Source: Dicaeum eximium
Lineage: Eukaryota; Chordata; Aves; Passeriformes; Dicaeidae
Reading direction: 5' to 3'
NCBI GenBank assembly: GCA_013396995.1
Contig: VWZP01010489.1
Location: forward strand, 179,135-243,134
Length of the DNA: 64,000 bases
Shown here: piece after piece, positions 11,371 to 22,115 of the stretch
Layout: each line of letters begins with the position of its first letter
Position numbering within the stretch: position 1 is the first letter of the stretch
Program-made: the position numbers and the translations under genes
Notes under the pieces: generated by a model
What the model was told of the DNA's origin: nothing
The model's input: the letters and a program-made list of their open reading frames with translations, nothing else
Databases searched by the model: none

Positions 11371-11971
11371 AGGGAGCCAATCCTGCTGTGCTCGATGGAG
11401 AAAGGCAGGGAAGAAGAGCTGTGGGCAGGGTCTCAAATGCTCCTCATTGTCCCATAAACTCTGTTAATAATTGAATTCATCTAGGAAGGAAAATTATTTC
11501 ATTAATTTAGGAAGGATTTCTTCCCTGTGAGGGTGGGCAGGCCCTGGCACAGGGTGCCCAGAGGAGCTGTGGCTGCCCCTGGATCCCTGGAATGTCCAAT
11601 ACCAGGCTGGAATAACCTGGGATAGTGGGAGGTGCCCCTGCCCATGACAGGGCTGGACTGGGCTGAGCTTNAGGGAGCCAATCCTGCTGTGCTCGATGGA
11701 GAAAGGCAGGGAAGAAGAGCTGTGGGCAGGGTCTCAAATGCTCCTCATTGTCCCATAAACTCTGTTAATAATTGAATTCATCTAGGAAGGAAAATTATTT
11801 CATTAATTTAGGAAGGATTTCTTCCCTGTGAGGGTGGGCAGGCCCTGGCACAGGGTGCCCAGAGGAGCTGTGGCTGCCCCTGGATCCCTGGAATGTCCAA
11901 TACCAGGCTGGAATAACCTGGGATAGTGGGAGGTGCCCCTGCCCATGACAGGGCTGGACTGGGCTGAGCTT
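11371..11971. other. 300-bp exact duplication around a single N: assembly artefact
   Basis: 11371-11670 and 11672-11971 match over 300 bp and are separated by one N at 11671. The second copy continues seamlessly into the CR1 end (TAAGGTCC) that the first lacks. This is the signature of two contig ends that overlap but were joined with a placeholder N, so one copy is probably false. The duplicated block includes unique DNA plus most of a CR1 fragment. Confidence 0.9.
11509..11670 (+). mobile_element. CR1 LINE 3' fragment, cut by the N junction
   Basis: It starts AGGAAGGATTTCTTCCC and runs through TGGATCCCTGGAATGTCC to GGGCTGAGCTT, where the N interrupts it before the terminal block. It is probably the same locus as the complete fragment at 11810-12012. 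Confidence 0.8.
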
Positions 11972-12012
11972 TAAGGTCCTTCTCAACCCAAACCATCTAA
12001 AATTCTGGGATC
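11810..12012 (+). mobile_element. CR1 LINE 3' fragment
   Basis: This is the intact version of the preceding fragment, with the terminal AAGGTCCTTCTCAACCC and AAACCATCTAAAATTCTGGG present. It includes the upstream CR1 block CTTCCCTGTGAGGGTGGGC. Confidence 0.88.
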
Positions 12013-12399
12013 CTATAATATAATGGAAAAGCTTGGAAACCATTGCAAAGTTTGCCCCGTGCCTGCTTTTCCCTTGGGGTTTTAATTCAAGGGATTCTGG
12101 GTCTTACAGAGCTGGTTTGGTGTTTTTAAAGGACAGAGAATCCAGGTGGTTGTGGTGTGTGCTGGGAATTTCCAGCATCCCTCACCTCACTGTGACAGGA
12201 CTGATGCCCTCATTTAAATAAAGCCACGATGGAAAACGTGATTCTTAGGGAAACCAGGATCTGCGTGGATGGCATTGAGCCCCTCTGATTTACACACATT
12301 ACTTACAGAAAAATGGAGCCTGAAGAGCCCAGGAGAAAATGAAGGTGTGATTTCCTCAGCTGCCACTCCTGGGCTCGTCCTCTGTAATTTCAAAAGGCA
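12013..12399. other. unannotated single-copy DNA
   Basis: Nothing recognisable is seen between the CR1 end and the CpG-bearing block that follows. Confidence 0.4.
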
Positions 12400-12665
12400 C
12401 AAAACCACTTCAAATTCTCCCACAATCGCCCGTCTTTGTCTGCTGTCGGAGCCGCCTGCGGCTTGTTACGCTCCATCCTCCTGGCTTCCCTGCAATCTTC
12501 GGGCTGTTTAGCCCTGGAATAATGTAATCCAATTTTCTTTGTTGCCATAAAAGCCTTAATTACGGCTTCACGGGATATTGTAATCAGAGCACGTCGGGTT
12601 TTCTCGTGTGTCAAAGCTCCAGATCCATCCGTGCCCTCGTGTTGTCGGGAGCGCTTGGATGGGCC
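12400..12665. promoter_or_regulatory. candidate regulatory block (CpG and TAAT-rich unique DNA)
   Basis: This stretch keeps many CpGs (GTCGGAGCCGCCTGCGGC, CACGTCGGG, GTTGTCGGGAGCGC) alongside AT-rich homeodomain-like cores (CCTTAATTACGG, GTAATCCAATTTTC), is free of repeats and has no sustained coding frame with splice sites. That combination is typical of conserved developmental enhancers in vertebrates. Conservation cannot be seen from a single sequence, so this is inference. Confidence 0.22.
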
Positions 12666-13767
12666 GGAGGTCGCGCCTTGGTGGAGCCCCAGTCACTGAG
12701 AATTCCAGAGTTTCTGTGCTGGCAGGCACTGACCCCCAGAGAACACTGCATGGGACCTGAGGCCCTGGAGAAGGCTCCAAAATGGAATGGCAGCACTGGA
12801 ATTGTGGGTGTGGAGTGTGAACAGAAGTGTGTGACAGCACAGGGTGGGAAGCTCAGAGTTTAAGGGTTTAGAATGCAGTAATGGATATAAAGCAAATGGA
12901 GGTTTTAGGGCCGAGGCTGCTCCTCCTTCTTCACCTTCCTCTCCGTGGGTTTGGGTGCTGTTGTGTGGTTGGATAGAAAAGTCCCCATTGGGGGCAGGGT
13001 GGTTGTTATTGGGTTAAAAGTAAAAATAATTTAGGTGTCACTTCTTAATTGGACAGTTTATCCTTAAAAGGCCTTGCAGAGAGAGAGACAGGGCTCCATT
13101 TTTAGTTTGTTAGAGTGAAGTGCTGCAGAGCTCAGGGTGTGTGAGACTGGGATATCGATGAGAACTGATAAACACCTGAGTCTGAATAGAAATACCAGCT
13201 CACACATTTAATCCTGACCCTGGCAGAAAAAAAGAAGCAAAGACTCCGCAAGGTCTGGGGTGAATTTACCCAGCACCAGTTTTCCTCCAGCACCACAAGC
13301 TATCAGCTGGCTTGGAATTTTTTCCATTTCTCTCCAGGTGATTGCCGCAGGAATGCGATGATCTCTGGTTTGTGCCAGTGCTGATAACATCATTCCCAAG
13401 TGGATTTTTCCCCTTGGCATTTGCAGGAGGAGTTTTTATTTTGCCCAACCTTTTGTGGTCGGTGACCTCAGAGTGAGCAGGGGTCACCTGGGGTGTGGCA
13501 GAAGTCACCCTGGTCACTCACAACTTTGCTTAATTAACACTGGGCCTGTGTCTGAAGGAAAAAAAAGTGAAAATAACATTTTTGGATGTTGTCTTGCATT
13601 TTCCAGAGAAATTTTTATCAGAAATACATTTTTATTGCAGACCTGCTCTTTGCTGTGTCCTTGTGTGATTCCAGGTCACCTCCCCAGGATGGAGCCAGGA
13701 TTTGGAGGTACCTGCAGCCTCTGGCATTTTTGGGATCAGGAGAATTTTCAGCGCCAGCATGGGCACA
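12666..13767. other. unannotated single-copy DNA
   Basis: No mobile element, tandem array or exon is recognised. A T-rich stretch near 13560-13640 is unremarkable. Confidence 0.4.
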
Positions 13768-13895
13768 GAGAATCATGGAATCAGAGAATCATGGAATGGT
13801 TTGGGTTGGAAGGACCTTAAAGCCCATCCCATTCCGCCCCCTTCCATGGGCAGGGACACCTTCCACTATCCCAGGTTGTTCCAGCCTGGCCTGGA
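13768..13895 (-). mobile_element. CR1 LINE 3' fragment with terminal octamer-like repeat
   Basis: Read leftward, the CR1 end is preserved with two GAATCATGGAAT-type tail units (13771-13800), then GGTTTGGGTTGGAAGGACC and GGGCAGGGACACCTTCC. The tail is the normal short form, useful for comparison with the expanded tail at 31918. Confidence 0.9.
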
Positions 13896-16310
13896 AATGG
13901 ATCCCGTGCCGAATGTTTTCCTTCTGGCTGTGGATTTGTTGAAATTCCCCGCATTTTGTGTCCAGCCTGGCTGAAGACAGGAAGCAGGAATGCACTGGGA
14001 ATGCCATCCTGGGATGTGCTCCTGCTCCACCTGAACATTGCCAGGCTCTGCTGGGGTTGGGCTGGGAGCTCTGGGCTGGTTTCTCTGCTGGAAAAGCAAA
14101 TTCAATCTCTTCTGTTATTGGATCATTCCCAAAGTTTCTTTCCAACGTGGCTTCCACAGACAAAGAACCTGAGCCTGTTCCACCCATCCGAGCCCCAGTT
14201 TGCCCAGGCTGGCCGAGGGTGGGATTTATCCCCCTGTTAAATGTTCCTGTGGGACTTCCCAAAAGGGTTTCCAGTGCTGCCCTTTTAAAATAAAAGCCGA
14301 GCATAGGTTATAGCTCTTTCCCAGGTTTAATCCCTAAAAATATTGGGAATTATTTTATTTTCCCAGAAATACCATTTGCCTGGTGTGTAGATGACCCGGG
14401 GGAGCCCTTTTAGGAATGTCCTTCACAAAGGAAATCCAGCTGGGTGTGAAACGAGCCCTTTTGTCCCTCAGACATGCGGGATGGGGGTCGGGATCGATGC
14501 ATCCCTGCCTCTGGAACAGCCTGGCAACAATGGGAAAAGAGGTTCAAAAGATTCCTGCTGGAAGCAGCCAATGGCAGATGATAATCACCATTTTAGCAGG
14601 AGATTAAATTGCTCCTGTTTTAGTGCTTCAGCTGCAGCCCTGAGCCGGGAATGGTGCCCTTGGATGTCGTTCCTCTTATCCTAAAACCTCGCAATAAAAT
14701 CCCAGCTCCATGCAAATCCAGCCAGCCTTTGGAATATTTGTGAGCAAGGCTCTTCCGTGACTCCAAGTGGTGTTATCCATCCTGGGAATAACCTGGGCAA
14801 AAACCAGCCCCTCGTGGTTGGTGTCTGCTCACTGCCCTCGGATCTTTTTGTCATTTCAAATTAATTAATCCACGTTTCTCCAGCTCCTAATTCCTTGCTC
14901 TGGAGCTGTTCATTTTCCCGCAGCTTCTGCTGCTTGCCAGCATTTATGGCCCAATGCAGGAAAGGCAAAGCTCTGTCTCCAACAGGGAAAACACCCAGCC
15001 TTGTTTGCATATATGCAAATCGAGTGGCTTTGCAGAAATTTCAGGAATGGGAACAGCTTGTGGGGCTGGAAAACTCAGTGTCAGTGGGGAAAAACCAGGC
15101 TGGGATCTACTTTGCTCCACGTCTTCTCTCCATTTGGAAGCCAATCCATGGAAAAGCTGCCATAACTGTTTCCCATAAAAAAAAAAAAGGTTGAATTGTG
15201 GTGTTTGTGCTGTTTGTTTTTCCCAGAATGTGGCATTTATTTTCCCATTTTATTGCCTTGCAGATGGAGAAAGTCTCTTTGCACAGAGCATTCACTCAGC
15301 TTTGAACCACCGTCTTTGTGCCTTCCCAAGTGGAACTGCATGAAATTCCACAATCAAATATTCCCAGAAAATGCAAAATCAGCTCCATCACTGTTATTTC
15401 TCTACTGACATAAGTGTTTTCTGGAGGCTGAAAAGCAGCCTGCAAAGTTCACTGCAGCATTACCAAATTCCACGATTCTGATATTTGGGTTTGATCCTGA
15501 AATGCCGTCGAGGAGTCGTGCTGGAACTGCTTCATTTTCTCAGGAAAAAATTTAAAAATTTCATTTAACAAAGAAAACAGAGGAGTGGATGAATTTGAAA
15601 TGGTTTTTCCCTTCCTATTTTTTCAGACCAGCAGGAAGATGAGAGCCCAGCCCTTCCCAGAGCTCCATCCCAGCAGTGTCAGGGAACATAAATCCCACTC
15701 ACAGCCTCATATGGATGTTGCCCCCTCCCTGCTTTATGGTGGATATAATTTAAACCCTCCCAGATGGAATATTCCCAGTTAATTCTCATTCCTCCCTTTC
15801 TCTCTCATTCCTACTTGTTGGAAATGCATCCCTGCTCCTGCTCCAGCTCCCAGGCCAGGGCTCACTGCAGCTGTGCCATCCCTGTACCTCAGGGTGTCTT
15901 AAAACCATGAAGCGTTTTCCAATTGAATTTTGATTTGGAAGCTGCCAGCTGAGAGCTTTGCATTGAAGAACTCAGCATTTGGGAAGAATTCCCATCAAAG
16001 TATCCCGAATTTCCTGGGCTTTGTTTCTCCCACAGCCTCCCGGGCTTGTTTCCTGGGATCCTTTTGGCTTTGGTGTCACGACCCTGCCCTTTCCTTCCTC
16101 CTTCCGCGTGCTCTGCTCGTCATTAAAGCTCCAGATTATGAACAAAGTCATTCCTGCTCCGTGTGGTTTTCCCTCGGCTCCTCTCCTCGGGGATATGGAT
16201 CTATCCCAGGACTGCACATCTCTTAAATAACACTTAGGATAATGCTTGAAGAGAGCCATAAATGGAATTGCTGCCATTAGCAATTAGAACTCCGGGATGT
16301 GCCGCGAGTT
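13896..16310. other. unannotated single-copy DNA
   Basis: The interval contains no CR1 copy or tandem array that I can see, only a short poly-A at about 15177-15188. Open frames are short and overlapping. The block 14820-14900 has TTAATTAATCC. Confidence 0.4.
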
Positions 16311-16720
16311 CCCGCTCCGAAGGGGAGCTCACAGCCACAGATTCCCAATATCCCACTCCTGGGTTGGTTTTTACATTTATTTCATGGAATTCCAGGGTTG
16401 GAAGGGGCATTCCTGCCCCGATGGGGTGCTCACAGCCACGCCTTTCTAATGTTCCCCCCCTGGGTTGGCTTTTACATTTATTTCATGGAATTCCAGGGTT
16501 GGAAGGGGCATTCCTGCTCCGATGGGGTGCTCACAGCTGCATCTTCCCAATATTCCAATCCTGGGTTGGCTTTTACATTTATATAATGGAATTCCAGGGT
16601 TGGAAGGGATGTTCCTGCTCCCATGGGGAGCTCACAGCGACAGTTTCCCAATATTCCTTTCCTGGATTGGTTTTTGCTTTATTTCATGGAATTCCAGGGT
16701 CGGAAGGGACCTTAAGATGA
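16311..16720. repeat. 101-bp minisatellite, four copies, containing CR1-end sequence
   Basis: The phrase CATGGAATTCCAGGGTTGG recurs with starts at about 16383, 16484, 16585 and 16685, a spacing of 100-101 bp. Each unit also carries GGGGAGCTCACAGCCAC and CCTGGGTTGGTTTTTACATT variants. The last unit runs directly into the reverse CR1 end at 16683, so each unit includes the first ~20 bases of that CR1 terminus. The array probably arose by duplication of the CR1/flank junction. Confidence 0.85.
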
Positions 16721-16805
16721 TCTAATTCCAAGGGATTCCTTGGCAGGATCACCTTCCACTATCCCACGCCCCATCCAGCCTGGCCTTGGACAATTCCAGG
16801 GATGC
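16683..16805 (-). mobile_element. CR1 LINE 3' fragment at the end of the minisatellite
   Basis: TCATGGAATTCCAGGGTCGG, GGGACCTTAAGATGATC, ACCTTCCACTATCCCACGCC and CAGCCTGGCCTTGGAC occur in reverse CR1 order. Confidence 0.85.
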
Positions 16806-17535
16806 GGATGGGATGTGCAAGGTGGATTTTTCCCCCTCCAAATGGTGGATTGGGCACGGAAGGAGGCAGCTTCTGAAAGATTAATGGAGCTATTGATCCC
16901 AGCAGTGCTGTAACAACTCGGCATTGCTCAGACATCTGAAGGCTGCCAGCATTCCCAGAGATAAAAGCTGGAGCAGGAATGTTCGTCTGTCTCCGTCACA
17001 TCATTCCTCGTGGTTTTTTTTTTTTTTTTTTAATCCCTTTTTATTTTCCCTCCTCTTCTACCTATGTAAAATAAAGGAAGAGGAGAATAATGAGGGTCAG
17101 GTGGCAGGGTTGTTATTTAGGCTGAACCCCCTTGTAGGCTTCCAAATAATTTCCAGAGTTATTGGGTAATCAAAGGCAGGAATAAAAATGGGAAGATCAA
17201 ATAAATAACGTGGAGCTAATGAAGCTCCATCCATGTGCCAGCAAATGTCAGGGAAAAAAGGGTTGGACATGCAAATTCCTCTTCATCCTGCTCCCCAGGG
17301 AAAAGTTCAGACAGACTGAAGGTCACCTTAGACATTGTGATTTAGGCATAAAGTGATGCTGGAAGAAAGAATCCCAATGGGAATCTTTCCCTTGTTTGCA
17401 GGATTTGTTCTCCAAGGAAGCCTCAAATCTGAAATGAGCCAGGGCAGAAATGGGGTAGAAATTCCCAGTTCTGGGCTGGAAACTGGAGGGTGCCACCATC
17501 TACTGGGGGTGAACTGGTGGGACTGGCATCACCCC
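16806..17535. other. unannotated single-copy DNA
   Basis: A poly-T run at about 17014-17031 is the only low-complexity feature. No gene is recognised. Confidence 0.4.
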
Positions 17536-17675
17536 AAATATATCAATAAATATTGTATTTTATCAATAAATACGACATTATATCAATAAATATGGTATTG
17601 TGTCGATAAATTTAATATTGGACAATAATAAATCATAATATCATAATAAATATTATATTAGATCAATAAATATGA
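17536..17675. repeat. AT-rich minisatellite, ~21-bp unit (TATCAATAAATA...)
   Basis: Units of the form TATCAATAAATATNGTATTT repeat about six times with increasing decay rightward (TGTCGATAAATTTAATATT, ATCATAATAAATATTATATT). It supplies many AATAAA hexamers that should not be taken as polyadenylation sites. Confidence 0.8.
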
Positions 17676-17830
17676 GGGACGGGAGAAATCCTCCTTTTTT
17701 TCTGGATATCCCAAACCAGGATCTGTGATACCCTCACATACAGCCCAAATTAATTGTATTATTTCATGGGGCACTCTCAAAAACACAAGGAGCAATTCAG
17801 GCCTGGCAGAGGGATGAATTAGATGGTCTC

Positions 17831-18365
17831 ATTCCCTAAAATATGAGGGTTTGGAATCCTGAATCATCTCCATGTCCCAAGGTAGGAATTTCCTACCTCA
17901 CCCTGTCACACTCTGAGTTTTTCTGAGGCCCACTGTGGTGTTTGGTGTCCTGTTGGACACCAATCATGTTGTCCAACACGTTTCCAGCAAAAAATTTAGG
18001 ATTATTTGTGTAGACACTTTATTAAATGTGATATTCGTTTGTTTTAGTCTCATCTTACACATTTTCCATCAATGTTTCTCTGAGTGATTTAAGCTTTTAT
18101 AAACAAGAGGATTAAAAGTTTTATACATTTGTTGCTCCAGGTGCTCTCAAATATGTTTTGATGTAATAATAATAATTGAAAATAGAAGAATACAGGTGCA
18201 TTTCCAGAGTTCCAGGTGGAAATTGGACAGGAAAATGTTCCTGTTGGACACCAAACACCAGAGGGGGCCTCAGAAAAACTCAGAGTGTGACAGGGTGAGG
18301 TAGGAAATTCCTACCTCAGGACATGGAGATGATTCGGGATTCCAAACCCTCATATTTTGGGGAAT
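17831..18365. mobile_element. 535-bp foldback element with 120-bp inverted arms
   Basis: The left arm 17831-17950 and the reverse complement of 18246-18365 match over 120 bp with six mismatches and no gaps. The outer ends begin ATTCCC(T/C)AAAATATGAGG and the inner ends are GGTGTCC; the 295-bp centre is AT-rich with no coding frame. Long matching termini with a non-coding centre resemble a foldback or MITE-type non-autonomous DNA element, but I see no target-site duplication and no named family. Two solo LTRs in inverted orientation, or a local inverted duplication, would look similar. A transcript across it would fold into a long hairpin. Confidence 0.6.
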
Positions 18366-18369
18366 TTAG

Positions 18370-18780
18370 CTGGTGGAGAAGGGCTGGAGCCCCAGGGATT
18401 TTCCAGGAAGGAATTGTGTGCCCTTTAGCTCATGGAGAAGGGCTGGAGCCCCAGGGATATCCTGGGAAGGAATTGTGTCCCCTTTAGCTCATGGAGAAGG
18501 ACTGGAGCCCCAGGGATATCCCAGGAGGGAATTGTGTCCCCTTTAGCTCATGGAGAAGGACTGGAGCCCCAGGGATTTTCCAGGAAGGAATTGTGTCCCC
18601 TTTAGCTCATGGAGAAGGGCTGGAGCCCCAGGGATTTCCCAGGAAGGAATTGTGTCCCCTTTAGCTCATGGAGAAGGGCTGGAGCCCCAGGGATATCCTG
18701 GGAAGGAATTGTGTCCCCTTTAGCTCATGGAGAAGGGCTGGAGCCCCAGGGATTTCCCGGGAAGAAATCCCATTTCAACA
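18370..18780. repeat. 59-bp minisatellite, about seven copies
   Basis: Units start at 18370, 18429, 18488, 18547, 18606, 18665 and 18724, each exactly 59 bp, with the form CTCATGGAGAAGGGCTGGAG, then CCCCAGGGAT and GAATTGTGTCCCCTTTAG. Copies differ at only a few positions and the last is partial. The first unit begins four bases after the foldback ends. Confidence 0.93.
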
Positions 18781-19745
18781 CGGATTCCTTACCCACTTAA
18801 GCCACCTCTTGGCTGCTCTCCAAAATGTAAACAGACTTCAGGGCTGGGACCTGGGGACTCATTTCAGATGTGTGAGCTCGGATGTTGGGAACTGGGGACT
18901 CCTGAAGCCCCGGGCCTAAAAGGAACATTGTTTTCCCTCTCGTTAGTCCTTTTGCTGAACTCCAGCCACAGCCTCCCTGGATTTTCCCACCAGTATCCCT
19001 TTATCTGATGGGGCTGAGAAGGAAAACCTGTTGCAAGCATTAAATATTTTCTGATGGCTCATTTGCTTAATTGTGGCTCAGTAGGATCGGATTTCTGGGA
19101 TACAGAGCAATTCCAAGTGTTTCTAATGTTACAGCTCTGACTCTGAGGACACTGCCAGCTGTGGAGGTGATGGCCTGGGGACACGCCAGGGGAGTTCTCC
19201 AGGGAAAAGCTTTGCTTCCCATGCTGCCAGCAGGTGATTTCTCCTGGTGGAGGAATATTTATGGAACGGAGATTTTGAGCTGAACTTTGGGAAAAAAGCA
19301 GCACCAAAGTCTCTGCAGGGGGGGCTGGGGAAGGGTTTGGCATCCCTGCTTTGATGTGGCCATGTGCTTTTCCTGCCAAATATTGGATTTTTCTGGAGTT
19401 ATCCAATTTTTGGACATTTCTGAGGCCGAGTGCTCAGGTTCGGGTCCCTCCGGGATCTTTGGCCATTCCCACTGAGCTTGGAGCAAGGATTGTGCTGGCC
19501 ACGAGGAGCTCTGGGCCTTGGGGAAACCCAGAGGTTTGGGAATAGATAAAACCTCCTCCAGCACGGAGCCAAATTCCCATTTTGGATCTTTTGGAAGAAT
19601 CTGCCTCCAGCAGTGGAAATCCAGGTGAAACAACCCCACGCCAGGATCTGCAGCAGGGAACAGGACAGGGATGTGCAGCACCACAGGTGTGAAGAAAACG
19701 TTCTCCAGGTGCGGTTTGTCCTCCTGCTCCGTTTTGGGAATCCTG
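18781..19745. other. unannotated single-copy DNA
   Basis: No repeat or exon is recognised between the two minisatellites. Confidence 0.4.
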
Positions 19746-21806
19746 TGAGGGTAGAGGGTGAAAGATGGAGGACGAAGGATGGAGGGTGGAGGATGGAAGA
19801 TGAAGGGTGGAGGATGGAGGGTGGAGGATGGAGAATGGAGGGTGGAAGAAGAAGGGTGAAGAATGGAGGGTGGAGGATGGAGATGGAAGATGAGGATGGA
19901 AGATGGAGGGTGGAGGATGAAGGATAGAAGATGAGGATGGAAGATGAAGGGTGGAAGATGAAGGATGGAAGGTGAAGGATGGAGATGGAAGATCAGGATG
20001 GAGGATGGAGGGTGGAGGATGGAAGGTGAAGGGTGGAGGATGAAGCATAGAAGATGAGGATGGAGGATGAAGGATAGAAGATGATGATGGAAGATGAAAA
20101 GTGGAGGATGAAGGATGGAAGGTGGAGGATGGAAGGTGGAGGGTGGAGGATGGAGAATGGAGGGTGGAAGAAGAAGGGTGAAGAATGGAGGGTGGAGGAT
20201 GGAGATGGAAGATGAGGATGGAAGATGGAGGGTGGAGGATGAAGGATAGAAGATGAGGATGGAAGATGAAGGGTGGAAGATGAAGGATGGAAGGTGAAGG
20301 ATGGAGATGGAAGATCAGGATGGAGGATGGAGGGTGGAGGATGGAAGGTGAAGGGTGGAGGATGAAGCATAGAAGATGAGGATGGAGGATGAAGGATAGA
20401 AGATGATGATGGAAGATGAAAAGTGGAGGATGAAGGATGGAAGGTGGAGGATGGAAGGTGGAGGGTGGAGGATGGAGAATGGAGGGTGGAAGAAGAAGGG
20501 TGAAGAATGGAGGGGGAAGGATGGAGATGGAAGATGAGGATGGAGGATGGAGGGTGAAGGATGAAGGATGAAAGGTGGAGGATGGAAGATCAGGATGGAG
20601 GATGGAGGGTGGAAGACAAAGGATGGAGCGTGGAGAATGGAGGATTGAGGGCAAAGGGTGGAGAGTAGAGGATGGAGATTGGGAGATGAAGGGTGGAGGA
20701 TGGGAGATGGAAGATGAAGGATCCAGGATGGAGAGTGGAGGTTGGAGGCTGAACGATGGATGGGGGAAGACAAAGGATNNNNNNNNNNNNNNNNNNNNNN
20801 NNNNNNNNNNNNNNNNNNNNNNNNNNNNNNNNNNNNNNNNNNNNNNNNNNNNNNNNNNNNNNNNNNNNNNNNNNNNNNNNNNNNNNNNNNNNNNNNNNNN
20901 NNNNNNNNNNNNNNNNNNNNNNNNNNNNNNNNNNNNNNNNNNNNNNNNNNNNNNNNNNNNNNNNNNNNNNNNNNNNNNNNNNNNNNNNNNNNNNNNNNNN
21001 NNNNNNNNNNNNNNNNNNNNNNNNNNNNNNNNNNNNNNNNNNNNNNNNNNNNNNNNNNNNNNNNNNNNNNNNNNNNNNNNNNNNNNNNNNNNNNNNNNNN
21101 NNNNNNNNNNNNNNNNNNNNNNNNNNNNNNNNNNNNNNNNNNNNNNNNNNNNNNNNNNNNNNNNNNNNNNNNNNNNNNNNNNNNNNNNNNNNNNNNNNNN
21201 NNNNNNNNNNNNNNNNNNNNNNNNNNNNNNNNNNNNNNNNNNNNNNNNNNNNNNNNNNNNNNNNNNNNNNNNNNNNNNNNNNNNNNNNNAAGGTGGAGGA
21301 TGGAAGATCAGGATGGAGGATGGAGGGTGGAAGACAAAGGATGGAGCGTGGAGAATGGAGGATTGAGGGCAAAGGGTGGAGAGTAGAGGATGGAGATTGG
21401 GAGATGAAGGGTGGAGGATGGGAGATGGAAGATGAAGGATCCAGGATGGAGAGTGGAGGTTGGAGGCTGAACGATGGATGGTGGAAGACAAAGGATTGGA
21501 GAGTGGAGAAGGGAGGACTGGGGACAAAGGGTGGAGAGTGGAAGATGGAGGATGAAGGATGGGAGGTGGAAGGTGGAAAATGGATGGGAGATTGAGGGTG
21601 GAAAATGGAGGGTGGAGGATGAAGGATGGGAGGTGGAGGGTGGAAAATGGAGGGTGAAGGATGAAGGATGGGAAGTGGAAGGTGGAAAATGGGGGATCAG
21701 GGATGTAGGGTGAAGGATGGAAGATGGAAAGCAAAGGATCGGGGTTGGAGACTGGAGGGTTGAGGATGAAGAGTGGAGAGGGGAGGATGGAGGGAGGAGG
21801 ATGGAA
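19746..21806. repeat. purine-rich GGATGGA/GGTGGAA minisatellite with 322-bp higher-order period
   Basis: The + strand is built from roughly 7-bp words (GGATGGA, GGTGGAA, AGATGAA). A longer unit repeats at 322 bp: the word GAGAATGGAGG begins at about 19831, 20153 and 20475. The complementary strand has few stops, creating an 810-codon Pro/Ser/His-rich frame on the minus strand; this is a repeat translation, not a gene. The array is interrupted by a gap. Confidence 0.93.
20779..21289. other. assembly gap, 511 Ns
   Basis: A run of 511 Ns breaks the purine array. The 207 bp before it (20572-20778) and the 207 bp after it (21290-21496) differ by one base that I can see, so the gap may represent either a true further period or two overlapping contig ends. 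Confidence 0.98.
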
Positions 21807-21894
21807 GATGGAGAAGTGCCCGCCGGGATTTCGGGCTGGATTTTTCCTGCAGTTTTCCAGAGCCATCCTAAGGTGGCGGAGTTGCCGTCTGCTC
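21807..21894. other. short unique spacer
   Basis: Unique sequence between the purine array and the CpG-bearing block to its right; nothing recognised. Confidence 0.4.
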
Positions 21895-22115
21895 TGCGAT
21901 CCAAGGGGAGGAAAGGTATTCCAGGGAAACGATCATTTGTCTTGCAAAGCAGCCCGAGCTGTACAGGAGAGAGAAAGATCTGAGAGCAAATTAGCGAGTA
22001 CTAATTACAAATGTGCCAGCGCTGGAATATTCAGGTCATTACAAATTTGTAACTCACTTTGACTCGCTCCGCGGCAGCAGATGAGCAGATGGTGAGAGAT
22101 GCTGGCAGCCGGTGT
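21895..22115. promoter_or_regulatory. candidate regulatory block
   Basis: Unique sequence with TAATTACAAATG and the palindrome-like ATTACAAATTTGTAAC, next to CpG-bearing GACTCGCTCCGCGGCAGC. No splice-bounded coding frame is present. The look is that of a conserved non-coding element, unproven here. Confidence 0.22.

Noticed and set aside
17536..17675. Multiple AATAAA hexamers suggesting polyadenylation sites
   Set aside because: They are part of a 21-bp AT-rich tandem repeat.
16311..19008. Tandem repeats considered as CRISPR-like arrays
   Set aside because: Units are contiguous without unique spacers, and the genome is a vertebrate's.
19434..21866. 810-codon minus-strand open frame, Pro/Ser/His/Leu-rich
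   Set aside because: It is the translation of a 7-bp-word minisatellite and runs through 511 Ns; no start context, splice sites or domain.
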